The position numbers and the translations under genes are program-made. 64,000 nucleotides of DNA from Lethocerus indicus (lineage: Eukaryota > Arthropoda > Insecta > Hemiptera > Belostomatidae). Location of the stretch: the NCBI GenBank assembly GCA_019843655.1, contig JACDQD010000011.1, forward strand, positions 10,458,604 to 10,522,603, given 5' to 3'. This document shows positions 36,373-48,990 of the stretch, piece by piece. A model generated the notes under the pieces. That model had not been told where the DNA came from. It made no database searches and saw only the letters and a list, made by a program, of their open reading frames with translations. The stretch's first letter is position 1. Every line of letters starts with the position of its first letter.

Positions 36373-36476
36373 ATGGCGAGCAGCCGAAACCGGTCTAGCG
36401 AAACACCAAACCAGCGAGAGGAGACGGAAACACACGAAATCTACGGCATTCCAACCACTCGCAGACAACAAAACAG
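36373..36476 (+). CDS. Possible first coding exon of an unidentified gene (partial)
   Basis: An ATG in the context GAAGATGGCGAGC (close to the YY1-type AAGATGGCG start motif) opens 34 codons plus two bases without a stop, ending at a good donor, AACAG followed by gtatgt. The predicted peptide is polar and basic: it starts MASSRNRSSETPNQ and ends EIYGIPTTRRQQN. The upstream sequence (36290-36372) resembles a 5'UTR and carries a short upstream ORF. No partner exon could be found within the window, so the next exon would have to lie far downstream. I do not recognise the peptide. A 34-codon open frame is not significant alone; the case rests on start context, donor and the diverged copy at 48.6 kb. 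Confidence 0.35.
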
Positions 36477-36489
36477 GTATGTTAAACGA

Positions 36490-38155
36490 TATAATTTCAG
36501 TTAATGTTGCGCAACAGTTCGACGAACTTGGGCCGAGTTGAGAAGGAAAGGCCGAAAACGGTGGGACGAATAATCGGAGGAAGCTCCGCCGTGAAATGTT
36601 TACTGAGCGCCAGTTTGGAAACATTACTTTACTAATAGGGCGTTATATATGTAAAACTGTAAAAAGAGCACATAGGATGGCGGCGTCGCATACCGATCGG
36701 CCGGATACGAGTCACACAACCTCCCATTTAATTTATTGTGAAATTCGCTACCGTGTTCAATCAATTCTCTGAGGGGCAGTATTGAGAGCGAAACTTTCAC
36801 AAATACCATCGGGAAAAGAGAAAAAGAAATGGTGGATAGAGAGGAAATCAAAAGTCATGTAAATGAAGGATAGATTATATGCTCTCCATTAACTCAGATC
36901 CTTATCTAGCATCATATTCCCCGCAAGAGCATTTTTCCGTCATGGAAGCTGGCCCAGGAAATGGGGGATTAAATTCGATTGCCCAAAAAACCCATCAGTT
37001 ACTTTTACTCTGAGGAAGTTTCCTGAATCGGTCCCGACTTCCTATTGAAAATCAAGTGCTGTACTTGGGGCTAAATTGATACAGTACTTTCAGTAATGCG
37101 CTGGTTATTACGTTATGACTGTACAACGAACTAACATGCAAATGAAAGGACAAATATTAGATAAAAGAGTTGCCATTATTTTAGAAATTGTTTTACAAGT
37201 GTCGACGAACCATGTGCAAATTCTAACGGACTAATGAAAATTTGCCCAATTAAGATGCATCATTGGGCGAAAATGACATAAGAGCTGTTCCGATGCAAAA
37301 TGGCCCGGCTCGTTAAACTAGATTGAGCTAGATGAAGCCGAACAATGGGAGATGGTTTTGTTTTCCCACTTTTTGTTCTCTCCGCCCATTTCTTAAACAA
37401 CTGGAATCGGCGACAATATTTAAGTAATCGCGATTATTATCCGAGTATTCCATAAATCAATGATTACCGACCGCCCTTCCAATTGCCTCTCTAAGCCCGA
37501 CACTCTCGTCGGCCCTGTTGGACTATTTTGTTTCGACGAACGTCCAATTTGTCATCATTTACTGGCTTCCGGTGGGATCGCGTAACAGTGTGGGAAGATC
37601 TTAGAAGTATCAGGGGTTGAACCGCTCCTGTCATTATTTTTACCTAAATAATTAATGCATAAAAATTAATATATTCGAGTCTTTAGTGCTCTTAAACTGA
37701 ATAGAGTTTCATATTTGATTTCCAACACTGCTAATGGCTCTAAATAAATTATTTAATTATAGTAACAATAAAATCTATAATAATTTAACGAATTAATAAG
37801 TTCGATGGCTGGGGTGTGTGTGTATACTAATACTGCTGCCTCTTAATTCCACTAGGGACTGTAATTATGCGAGTGAGAACTGAATGTGACTAAACCTGTC
37901 GGTTGGGGCGAAGCTCGGTCAGCGGCGTTTTTATTGTTGGGCCCCATCCTCTCTCGCCAACCCCCGCTTTATAATTTCTGACCCTCCTACCGTCCGGCGG
38001 CCCTAATTCTATTGGACCTCCCCTCTGGTATTTTTATTAGCGGGCGAAACATTACATATTACGAAGGCGTTGCGGGTCACGACTTCGGCCCCCTCACTCC
38101 TCCCAGTAGGCCGATCACGCCTTAGGAGTACCTCGTCGTTTTTCATTTTTGTATT

Positions 38156-38158
<3 letters not shown>
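36490..38158. other. No gene recognised
   Basis: If the 36.37 kb exon is real, this is the start of its first intron. Nothing else was identified apart from ordinary CpG-rich patches. Confidence 0.5.

Positions 38159-38199
<41 letters not shown>
38159..38199. repeat. (AT)20 microsatellite
   Basis: Uninterrupted AT dinucleotides over about 41 bp, 76 bp upstream of the piggyBac-like MITE. Confidence 0.95.
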
Positions 38200-38201
<2 letters not shown>

Positions 38202-38278
38202 ATTATTATAGAACATTCACATAAAAATGGGTATTACTTGCTGGTATAACTACTTTGTTTTCACCTATGCCCTGTTAA

Positions 38279-38512
38279 CCCTCTATGGGCCAGTGTTACT
38301 TTCAGGTCACATTTCAATTTATCGAGATGTTACCAAATAAATATATAATAGCTTTTTTCGTGAGATGGCAGATAAATCTTAATCCTATAACCTTGTCAAG
38401 ACAACCAGTATCAATATCATTTTTTTTCATTTGCATATATAAGTTTATAATTGCTGATTTTTCATTCCCCCAATTTCTTTGGATTTAAAATAAAAATTCG
38501 GCCCATAGAGGG
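38279..38512. mobile_element. 234-bp piggyBac-like MITE with TTAA target duplication
   Basis: Perfect 13-bp terminal inverted repeats CCCTCTATGGGCC (38279-38291) and GGCCCATAGAGGG (38500-38512) are each flanked directly by TTAA (38275-38278 and 38513-38516). TTAA duplication and termini starting CCC are the hallmark of piggyBac-superfamily insertions. The element is too short to encode a transposase. A 67-codon open frame inside has no recognisable motif and is taken as chance, so the element is non-autonomous. The intact ends suggest a fairly recent insertion. Confidence 0.85.
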
Positions 38513-39360
38513 TTAACGTGTGGCCTTCAGAATGCAAATAAAGTTTTAACATTTGTGTCGCCTCGGAATTCCGCACCAGCGAATACAGGGATACAAATCA
38601 GAAGCGGCTTCAAGGTGAAAAATCGGACTCCTAAATCGCGCTGTTGGAGGATATTGCGTAATGGATATTAGCAACTGTTTTAGGAAGAAGGAGGGAAGGC
38701 TGATTTAAATGACCGCCCGAAATCCGCTCGGCGACGGACGGATTCGAATAAAATTTGAAGGGTAAGAACCGGGGGGGGACGTTTGGAATATATCACCGAT
38801 TGAGGAGACGGCGTTAGGCCTCCCGTTTGAGAGGCCGGCCGCACCTACCGGCTATTGTGTTCCATTAGACGTTTTATTAACCATCACCGGGCCACGTATT
38901 GTCCGGGACACCCGCCGAGTGTACAATACAATATTAATTTTTTCTTTCTTTTTAATTTATTGTTAAATAAACATTCTCACGGATAGATTTTTATCAAAGA
39001 CAATGGGCCTATGACAATAGTAAATCGAGAAACATTAGCGTGCGTTCCGGTGGCTTAAAACGTTTAGGGGAAATGGATTACAGGAGCCTATGACAAGCTA
39101 AGGACACACCCCTAAATATTTAGTAGATAGTGTAAAGATAAAAGATAGGAGAGGTAACTAAAACTGTTTAATTAACTATAAAACACAAGCAAATTTTTTA
39201 TTCAGTTCGTAAAAATTTGTTATGTTATATTGCCCCCCCTTCGGTGGCCTGTTTTATTAACGAAATAAGTTATTTGCTCGTCGGACCGTTTTCTCGATAT
39301 CCGAAAATAATGATTCTCCATATAAATTCATAAAAGATTAAGCGAATACAATCCTCTTGT

Positions 39361-39372
39361 CCCCCCCCCCCC
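39361..39372. repeat. C12 homopolymer followed by an 8-bp hairpin
   Basis: A run of 12 C is followed by ACTGATGG and CCATCAGT separated by six bases (39378-39399). Confidence 0.85.
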
Positions 39373-39898
39373 ACAAACTGATGGATTGAGCCATCAGTCT
39401 TGAACTACCACAATGGCCCAAGTCCGGGGGTCTTTTTATTTTCGCCAAACCGAGCAATAAAATAAAATCCCCGGCCTTCGCTTAACTTCACTCCACGAAT
39501 ATAAATTAAGACTGCGGGGACCACCCAAAGGAGGGAGCCAACTCGCTCCGCTTCTCGCTCCATTTCTGCCTCCTCGATTCCATTTCCGGCCGCTATTTAC
39601 TCCGCCGGAACGGGCGTAGGCACTCACAAATAAATCGCATCGTCAACTCCGGAATCTTATCGCTGCCAGCCTACAATTAATCAAATGACAATTAATTTAA
39701 CCGGCGCAGATGGTATCTGCGGATTATTGTTGTCGATCGTCGGCCTTGCCAAGATGTCTCCGCGCAAGAAACAGCGTGATGTCATCCACACGTTTCACCA
39801 GCCCCCGGAAAGTTACAGGTGAAAAGGAATTTCGCCTTAATTTCCTGGAATTCCTGCAGGATCGGCTTTTTCCTTGTTGTGTCTCCCGATAACTGTCA

Positions 39899-39914
39899 TT
39901 TTTTTTTTTTTTTT
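39899..39914. repeat. T16 homopolymer
   Basis: Uninterrupted run of T on the + strand. No upstream hairpin or retroelement body was seen. Confidence 0.9.
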
Positions 39915-39918
39915 CCAT

Positions 39919-40188
39919 TTGATACACCATTCTGGTCGGCATTTGTGAGACTTCTGCTCTCAATACTGCCCGCCTCGACTGAACTCGCTCAGAACTGAAA
40001 CCGATAACTGTCAATAAGGAGGGTCGATCGAGAGCCAACACTCGGTAGAATTTCGTTTATACATTCCATTATATTTATTCCAGAAATTTATTTCAGTCAT
40101 TCGCTTTTAAATCCAGTCACCATTTTCTTTAGTTTATTCTCTTTTGGACACCATGTATGAAAGTTCTGCTCTCTACACTGCCCTAACC
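39919..40188. repeat. Diverged tandem duplication, period about 210 bp
   Basis: ACACCAT followed by TTCTGCTCTCaAtACTGCCC near 39923-39970 recurs as ACACCAT and TTCTGCTCTCtAcACTGCCC near 40147-40183. Only the core is well conserved. Confidence 0.5.
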
Positions 40189-40246
40189 TTACCTTCAGGT
40201 GCAAACAAGTTATAGAGTCGGGTATTAATTTCGAACAATTTAAATA

Positions 40247-40280
40247 ACCATTTAACCGTTCGACCATTTAACCATTTAAC
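40247..40280. repeat. Short tandem repeat of ACCATTTA
   Basis: Three full units of ACCATTTA plus spacer bases (AACCATTTAACCGTTCGACCATTTAACC pattern). Confidence 0.75.
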
Positions 40281-43200
40281 TTATTTTCACAGTGTGAACC
40301 GCGAGGGCATTGAACCCAAGTCTGATTGCATTTCTCGGTAAATTACAGTGTTTCTTTTTTTAGCTTTACTCGGCTGTTTCCTTTTCTTAATACCATGTTA
40401 TCTCCTTTGGATTTAATGAGTCAAATTCCCAAGTGTTTCCACTCAGAAATATGCGTCTGCAAACTGTTTTTATGCATTTAAATAAGATCTCTTTTTGCTT
40501 TCTCCCGTTTACTATTTCTTACATATGTATAAATATCTAAATAGAAAAGAGAAATATGTCAAGAACGTAAAATAATCCATTCGGATGTATGGATATTCTT
40601 ATACGAAGTTGGTGGCGGATCGTCACGAGAACCCCACAAGGTAAACCGCTTGCGGAAACTATAATGGCGCAGTGTTCGCTGATGAAGTAAGATATATTCT
40701 TGTTTAGTGCACACCTCAAGGATATGATAAAGAGGAAGCGAACATGTGTAAAAAAATTTAGTATTGATGGAAAAACCATATATTGAAAACAATTCAAGAT
40801 TTCAATAGTCTATATAGAGCCTCTTGAAACTTAATAAAATTTATTACGGTTTAACGATTGTAAAGGATTAACTTTATATTTTAAACATTATTGGTCTAGA
40901 GTTTTAGACATCCCCTTTGTTCCCAGGTTCCAAACTTCATTTTTCCTTTACGGATTAAATGTTTCGGATTAATAAAATTAACCTTAACACTGCTAAGCCA
41001 TGGAAATATGTCCGTCGGTATAAAACGTATTCTCGGAGTTATCACAGATCAGTTATTCAATCCCGTGGAATGATAACAAGGCTATTAAATTGTATTTTAT
41101 TGTACACGTATATAATGAGGCGCGAATTATAAAAGTATTGAAGTTAAATTGATTTTAATCTACACTCCTTATTCATCCATCGTTTGGGATATTTTTCTTC
41201 TCGCGTGTCCAGTCCATTATGTTGGCACTTGTGCGGCCCTGAAAAATATTGGGGCTCCCTTTCCAAAAAGGATAATCAATGAGGAATTTTATCGGGCACC
41301 GTGCGAAAATCTTTCTTCAACAGATCCTCGGTTTATTAATTGGGCTGTTCGCAGTTTAAAACTGCACGGGCGGTGTCGCAGACTGCAGTTCATTTGTAAA
41401 TGACACGGAGTTCAGTTTAATTGAAGCGAAGAAATGGCGGACAATTTTTTGTATAGCGAAAGATGCAGGTTTTGAGAATTCTGAAAAGGATTGAAAACAA
41501 CTTGAAGTCAGACTCCCAGACTAAGCCTTTTCACTTTCTAGTTTAAGTAAAAGTCTGCTACTCAAAATATCAGAAAGCCATGCTCCTCCAAAAGAGACTT
41601 TTATTTTGTGAATATTCGTACAATTGTTTGCCTATCTAATACATTTGTATATAAAATCCGGTCCTTCATTTGTATTTTATTGTATACGTAAATATGTATA
41701 CAATAATTACCCCGATTCGTCGCATTTACACATTCCGTAATTTTTATTGCCCCGTCGGACATGTTCCTTTTTTCCAAGCAGTTAAACAGCGGGCCGCCCA
41801 TCTAGGCACAGGTCGAAGGTTACGGGTAATCGCAGTGGGCTAAAGCGTTGGGCCGACCCCGGTAGTAAATAAAATCGGATGAGTATCCTATCATTATCGC
41901 CCTTATTAGTTGCCAAAAAACACTCGAAACGGGTCAGTATGTTACCTTTAACGTTGCCCCCGACGCGGCAGCATCCATCTACGAAGTGACTATAAATAGT
42001 ATTTCTAAGTCTATAATCAATTAACACGCGTCAGTCGATAAAATTCTAATAGGCTTCAATCAAAAACCAAAGTTATCGGCGTTCAAAATATGTTTAATTT
42101 GAAACCGTTGTTTAAGACATTATTTATTCTAACGCGAGAAATCCATAATTGATAGACAAATGTCGTTTCCGTTAGTTCCTGATTCTGAACTGTAGTATCC
42201 TATTGAACATGGATGTTTGTCTTGGTAGCCATTCTACTGAGGTTGTATATTCAACGGAATAAATTTCAAAAACTGGTGAAAAGAAGTCATACGTACGAAT
42301 CCGTGAACTAGAGATTCAGTTGAACTCCGAGATAAAATAGATATTTCTTATGTGGAACGTTGTCCCATTTATTTCCTTACTAATGAGGATCCGTTCCACA
42401 GAGAAGGACCGTATCGTAATCGATGCGACATTATAACATTTAAAAAAAAACCATGAACCAATTTCTGATAGGATTAGACTTATATATGGGATGGAAGCAA
42501 TTGGAATTGGAATGAAAACGAGTTTCTCCGAATTTCAAGGAACAACATCGCTATGGTGGTTTTAAGTTGTCAGGAATGAGCCGATTAAAGCCAAGAATGA
42601 TGGACATTGTAAGATTGCTTTCTTCGTTTCAATTACGAATCGTCTAACCCTTCTCCAACCGGCCAATGGTCTTTTCCCACGGAAAGGGGTAATACGATTC
42701 TCTGTCTCTGGATTTCACATCGATTCTAGTCCTCACATGCCGTTTCTATCCCTCACCAAGAAGATATCCTACTATGAATTTAAAATCCAGACTTTATTTT
42801 CCACATACAGTGTGCAGTATCATGGTTTTAAACCACACAAAATATATCGACAATTAGTTCAAAGGATACAAAATTGTCACCATTATTGGCTCTTTTTTCT
42901 AAATTTATTCATACTCCTGCATTTAAGAAGAAACTTTATAGCGTACAGGAAATATATGTATGGAAAGAAACAGAGAAATGTTGGGACGTGTACTTTATGG
43001 GCCGAATTCACTTGTTATCGAAAAGAGGAAATTCGTCTCGTTTTAAATGTTGGAGTATCTTCTTTGCTTCAATATAGTATTTTAAAGTGTACGTTTTGTT
43101 TTATTATTAAGGAATTCAGTTTTGGTTCTAGTTTTCTTTAAACCTTATTTAGCTATTATTAGGTATGTGTCTATGAATGTGCGCGTGTAGTTGCTTGGTT

Positions 43201-43607
43201 ATTTGCCCCGTAGTATTCTACAATTGGTAGCAAATATTTTGTTCTTCCGATATGGCCCTTTTATTACGAACTCTGTATCGATGATTCACTATAATTGCCG
43301 CACAAATAATTCCGACAGAGAATTGTACGCGTCGCATTTCGATATTAACAAAGGCTCTGCAGTTGAGATGGCTCGAAAATGAAATAGTGGAGCGCCTGGA
43401 GGTGAGGGAGGGAGAGCTCGAGAGGACTCTCTCAAATGTGGTAATCCTTGAGCGATCCCAATTAGAAATGAAAATCTCCCCAATGGGGTCGGTCAAAATA
43501 AAACGGATGGGACGAGATAGATCCCGCCCGTTTATCTCCATCCCGGATCTGGGACCCAGGACAGATGGTGACCACTCGATAAATGTATTTGTTCCCTGCA
43601 TATATGC

Positions 43608-43610
<3 letters not shown>

Positions 43611-43656
<46 letters not shown>
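43611..43656. repeat. (TA)23 microsatellite
   Basis: Uninterrupted TA dinucleotides preceded by the palindrome TGCATATATGCA. It produces artificial Ile-Tyr runs in long open frames on both strands. Confidence 0.95.
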
Positions 43657-43658
<2 letters not shown>

Positions 43659-46600
43659 AATTTGAGGCCTGTTTCTGTCACGCACTTCGACACAATCCCC
43701 CAGTCGGTCCCTTTCTGTGAGGGACAATGGTCTCACAGGTGGGCCCAATCCGCCCCACTATCTGCCACCAGCCATCTAGAATGCCGATGGACGTCGGCCG
43801 ATATTCATTTCGTCTCATATCTAATCGATAAGAAAATTATATCGAAATTAGAACGCAACGCAGTCTGAGAAAATATCCCTTAAATTCTGTTGTACAAAAA
43901 TATGCGCGTACAGTACAGATATTTCACGTAACCGTATTTCCGTGCCCGGATTATGTTACTGGGCGGAATGTTACTAACGATGACCAAAAAATCGTTTGTT
44001 CGCACTCCGTACAAAGTATGAGTATGTAGTATACTTTATTGTCACTGTATTACACTGTACAAGATACATTGAAAATGAAGTTAGGTACAGTGTCCCGATA
44101 TTGAAAAGACTTGTATTTGCAGCCCGCGAAAATAACACCAGACACGGACAACACCAGAATATTATTGATTAATTTATTTTAGCTAAATAATTATTGATTA
44201 TAATGACTATTTCTACTTTTGAGGGCTTCTCGGAATCTTCTGAGCGCCCAAAAGCCGAGTGTCCTTTTTCGATTGTTGTCGTTTGGTCGCCCCGAGAGCG
44301 ATTATGTTATAATTGCAGTTCGGTTAAGTTATTAATGGTTATAGTCAGTGAAAGGTCGGTCGCTGTTAATTAGTTCTATTTATGCGTATGAGAAACCCAG
44401 TCGGACAGCGCGCTCCAACTCAGTGATCCCAGCTCTAGAAATAAATGCCGTCCTCTTCCCGAGTTGCCCAACTCATAAATCCGAGTCTTTAATGGATTCA
44501 ATTTTTTTCCAAGTGTGTCACTTATATTTTAGTCGGAATTTTCAATGCACCCCACCGTTGTCATTTCCTTTCTGGTTCCGAAGGAAAAATGTCGTGACTA
44601 TTGATTGTTAGTAGATACCACCAAATTCTGGAGTTCCGAAGCCTTCGCGGGTTACAGACACTTATTATTAATTATTATGTTTTTATACTAACCACCGTTT
44701 TATACGAACCCTCCTCTGAAGAATATCAGCTTCTGTTTATTATTCTCGAGTCGACGATACCAGTTGCGCGCCTTAATTACAATATTTTAATAGTGACTTC
44801 TAAATAAAAGGAAAACAAGTGTACCCACACTCCGGGAGCTGTTGAAGAAAGGAAGAAATTACGTGCCGACATTGTTATAATTAATTCTTTAGAAGACAAT
44901 TATGTTTCATTAAACTGTCGCCGGCGCCATAACTCATTTCATCTGTTCCAGATGTAATCGTAGTTGGGTTTTAATTGTAGTTCACACCTACCTGGCGGGA
45001 GCTAAGCCCCGCCACCGTGTCGCCATCTGTCGGCGGGGGCTCCTATTTAGGGAAAGGGTTTTTTTAATCACCAATTTATAATCATCACAAAGTACTGGTG
45101 GGTCGGAAGATGATTTACAGGGGCCGGTATACGGAAATTTATTTGGTTTTAATAAGGATTTCAGTCGGAGATTTCCACCGTTCCGGCTTTCACCAAGACC
45201 CAACATTACGAAATCGACCTCGTATAAACATATTAAAACAACGGCGGGCGATGATTCAGTCCTTAATTTTCTTTTAAGTTTTCCCATACCGGGTTAATTA
45301 TCGCGGGAATGTTGTGTTTCAGTTTTACATGCGACGCCGTTCCAAGGAGGTTCCTCCGTATAAGAAAAGATCATATAAACGATTGTTCTGCTAATGAAAC
45401 TTTTCTTGTTTCATTTCCTGCGGCAGGTTAGGCCGGGCATTTATTTTTGTTCAATGTGAATACATGAAGGCAGTTAAGAAAGAAAAGCAGAATGACCGCT
45501 GATGTAGGCACGTGCCTAGCCTTTTGCCTAGGGCCCACGCCGCCCCCACATTCGCTTCGGTCACCCGCTGCGCCAAGTTTCACAATCGGTTAATTAACAA
45601 TGTCCGGATCGTCGAACTGACAATTCCAATTGTCACGAGGCAATTACCGCTTTGGCTATACCCTCTCCGTCCCTAGAACATTTTTGTACGCCCGCAAAGT
45701 GGTACGAGCGAGACCGCTGTTGAACCAATGGTCCAGCGTCCCCGGAATTATATCGGAACGAATAACACGGACAATTCTACTTTAGGACAACCAATAATAG
45801 TCTCCATTGCCACATTGTAATAAATAACTGGATATCTGGCATGTCTGTGATGTTTCAGAATTTTCGCTTGGCAGGAAAAAATCCCGGCCATCTCCCCCTC
45901 CCCGCTGTATTATGTATAAAAGGATAACGAAATAAAGGAGTAGACAAACGAATCCTAGACTACAGGCCGGTCTAGTCAGTTGACGGTCGCCCTCCGAAAC
46001 ATATTTCTGTGTTATTATCCAGTGATTAAAACCTTCATAGTAGGTTTGTACAGTATGCCAGGCCGCATACATAACATGATTTATAGACTGTAATTAATGA
46101 TGCTGCGTTAATCTGTAGGATCCGGTTGGGCGGTTATTCTAGCGTGTTAGATTCGAGGAGGCCGAAGCCGGAGGGCGGCTTCGCTTGCGAACTATCTCCC
46201 ACAACGCCTAATTACCCTAATGAGCGCGTCCAACCGGACAACGGCCGAGGCCGGTCCCTCTAACTCATTTTCGGTACTCTTCTAATCGGTTCCTGATCTA
46301 ATCCCGGCCGTATATCTTCGACACTTTTCCTAGTGCCGATTTCGGGGTCGAGGCCAGGGTCAGGGCGTGGAACATCTGTTCTTACCGTATCGGAATTCGG
46401 TGCCTTCCTCTTATCCGATGGTATTTGATATTGGCGCTCGGGTCTCCGTTGGGGAGGTGGACCTTTGAACTCGACTCGTTTAGGGTTTCGGAGTTGATTT
46501 TAAAACGGGCGAATCGGGTTGGGCGTGAAATTTTCTAAACCCGAGTCTGGAGCCTGTCTAGAATTTCTAGGACGCTCACACAATATCGCGCCTCTTATGG

Positions 46601-48590
46601 TGCCAAACATATCCTGTTAAACGCAATGTTGTAATAAACAATTGCAATTGAAATGATGCAATACGCAATCACTAATATGTTGTATAATTGTGACCGTGAT
46701 CGGCTTCTCAAAGTCAGTAGTGTTTCATACTTTAATGTTTTTTTCTGTATAGGTCTTATTATTATCATTTCTTCCGTATAAGTATTAGTTAAAAAGGGGT
46801 GTTCATTCGGGTGGAGCTGTATTAATGAAGTATTTTTCAACTTTCATTCTGGTGTACAGGAGATTGCTCATTAATTACTTGGTTCGGCACGAAAAGGAAG
46901 CATCGGTAAGTTGCGTACCCGTTAAAATCAAGTAATTTGTCCGCCATTATAAGATGGCGATAGAAATCGCCATTACCGGGAGTGGAATAATAAAACAAAA
47001 GTACCCCGCAATATTTAGATTTGGAACGGTGGATAAGCGGGCCACGTCGACGCTAACGGGCCCTTACTCAATCCAAATGAATTATACCCAATCTTGATAC
47101 AAGTGTAAGAAAGGAGAGGAATTGGGGAGAGACGTGGGAGAGAGAAAAGGATAGAGATTGGGAGTCCGATTCACCTGTTTGAGTTTAAATAACGCCCCAG
47201 AGATAGGGATCTGAAATGGCGCACTGCAATTGAACCGGTTCGGAGAGCGGCGAGAGAGCGCCACTCGCCCCCGCCTTATCGATGGCGCTAATTCCTTAAA
47301 ACATAACGCACTTATATTTTTTAAAACAAATCTGCGCCCTTTATTAAATTGTAATTGACTTTCACTTCGCAACCTGATTTTCCTTTGGACAATCTGAATT
47401 AGAAACGCAAATATTTACAATCCGGATTTGTACGATTTAATTCAAACGACTTATATTCGTTAAACATTTTAAAGTAACGCATATTATCGGCATTACAACA
47501 GTTGTTCTTACAATCGAGGGTGTTTCTATCTTCCTTACGTTTCCCAAGTCCGTCATAAACACAGATCTCTCTATGGTTATTGCAATAATTAGTGAAATAA
47601 CTCCAGCGTATCTCGAGCCCAGGGGGCATTGTTCTTTCGGGGGAGATCGCAAAGCGGATAGAATTAAAAGTCATTTTCGAAGTTCGAGTTGTCCCTTCGG
47701 TCTTACTGCAGGTAATTCCGAGCACAAATGGAATTGTCAGTCGGGCATGCATTTACGAAATTGCTTTAAGTTCACTTCTCTCCCTATCGAGGCCGACTTC
47801 TCCCCCGTCTTCCCCCCGCTCAGTAATAAAAATTAATTGGACTCTCAATAACAGTAAATTGCCTAATATCCGACGGCCCGTTATTTGCGCTTCTTAAAAA
47901 GCGGCCATATTCTAAGTAACATTATTGCCGAAGGTTCTCGTCCTAATTAGGTTAAACGGCCGTTTTCATGGGGAATAATTCCGGGGGCCAAAACACGATT
48001 CGGACGCGAACGACCCCAATTTATTTCTCTTTTTTTAAACGTTTATTACACCCCCTCCGGCTCCTTCGCCTAATTTCTAGCCCCCGGTTGGCTAATGCGA
48101 GGCCCGGAAAGCTACGGCCTTTCGCGATATTGCTCCTCGAGCGGGGGCCCGGGAGCTTTACGATTTCATTACGGCTAATACGCCGGAGCCCCGGCGAAAA
48201 ATTGAAGCTTTTCCACTGCAAAAGCCGACACATTTCTTAACTACTCAAGTATTAACGCATCGACGACGTGTGCAACGATATTCAATATTCATATAACCTT
48301 TATTGAACTATTTGTTACCTGACAGTAAACAATAATTAAACGGTAAGAGAATTAATAGCGGCGTTCCTTCAGCGTAGTAGTGAGGTACTGAATTATTATG
48401 ATGTTTTCAAGGTAACGGGACTAGCCTATCGGTAGCTAACGGAACTCTATTGACGATTGGATGAATAGGCAGACGCTAACTTACAAAACAAGCGAAGACA
48501 GACAGGAAGTGGGAAATTTCGATATTTCCGACAGGAGTCCCCGGAGAAAACGTAAAATTAGGTGAATTAAACACACTATTAGCATAATAA
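43657..48590. other. No gene recognised; CpG-dense, possibly regulatory
   Basis: Complex CpG-rich sequence, densest at 46.1-46.6 kb (14 CpG in 46141-46260) with inverted CCGGTTGG/CCAACCGG blocks (46122 and 46231) and a GAAGCC/GGCTTC hairpin (46164-46187). At 46952-46974 GATGGCGATAGAAATCGCCATT is a near-palindrome. No exon was accepted. Confidence 0.5.
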
Positions 48591-48990
48591 CAGGTATGTA
48601 AACGATATTAGATATTAGCGGACGACCCATATATTACCGTAGATTCCGTGTGTTTCTGTCTCCTCTCGCTGGTTTGGTCTTTTGCTAGACAGAAACACGC
48701 GAAATCTTACGGTATTCCAACCCCTCGCAGACCACAAAACAGGTATACTAAACTAACCACATATTAATTTCTCAACGTCGTTACAATATTGTAATTCATG
48801 GCATTTTTCCTAGCTTTTCTGGGTTCTTCTATTTTCGTACGGCGGCACCCCCGCCCCACCCCAAGCAGCTAAAGTTCAAGGCTGGTTTTAATAACGGGCA
48901 CCCGTTCCAGGTTTAGTGAAGCCGAGGGGGAATATCCGCGAGGTACTATGTTAATCGGCGTGCTGAAGATGGTAGGCGGCCGATACAGCC
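48591..48990. repeat. Rearranged, diverged copy of the 36.4 kb exon region, forming a hairpin
   Basis: Three pieces match 36.36-36.49 kb in scrambled order. 48591-48610 matches the start of the intron after the donor. 48637-48678 is an inverted match to 36405-36446. 48687-48750 is a direct match to 36422-36482. A weaker match to the ATG region (CTGAAGATGG) lies at 48963. The direct copy has an extra T that breaks the reading frame and a changed donor (gtatac). The inverted and direct pieces face each other, giving an approximately 27-bp stem around a 25-nt loop (48635-48714). Confidence 0.65.

Larger units (their letters stand above)
38517..43610. other. No gene recognised
   Basis: Apart from the simple repeats listed separately, this holds CpG-rich patches (38.6-38.9 and 39.4-40.0 kb) and AT-rich DNA. 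A 134-codon frame at 42737-43141 has no domain features. Confidence 0.5.

Noticed and set aside
36671..36763. ATGGCGGCG-initiated short frame
   Set aside because: Good YY1-like start motif, but the frame ends after about 31 codons with no donor in frame and no recognisable peptide.
39378..39425. Apparent tRNA-like sequence near the C12 run
   Set aside because: Only a loose box B resemblance; no box A, and the obvious structure is an unrelated 8-bp hairpin.
43218..43748. 176-codon minus-strand frame
   Set aside because: It runs through the (TA)23 microsatellite, giving Ile-Tyr repeats, and is mirrored by open frames on the other strand.
44988..45287. 99-codon minus-strand frame ending near a CAG/gtaggt donor
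   Set aside because: ATGGCGACACGG and the donor are suggestive, but the peptide is not recognised and no partner exon was found.
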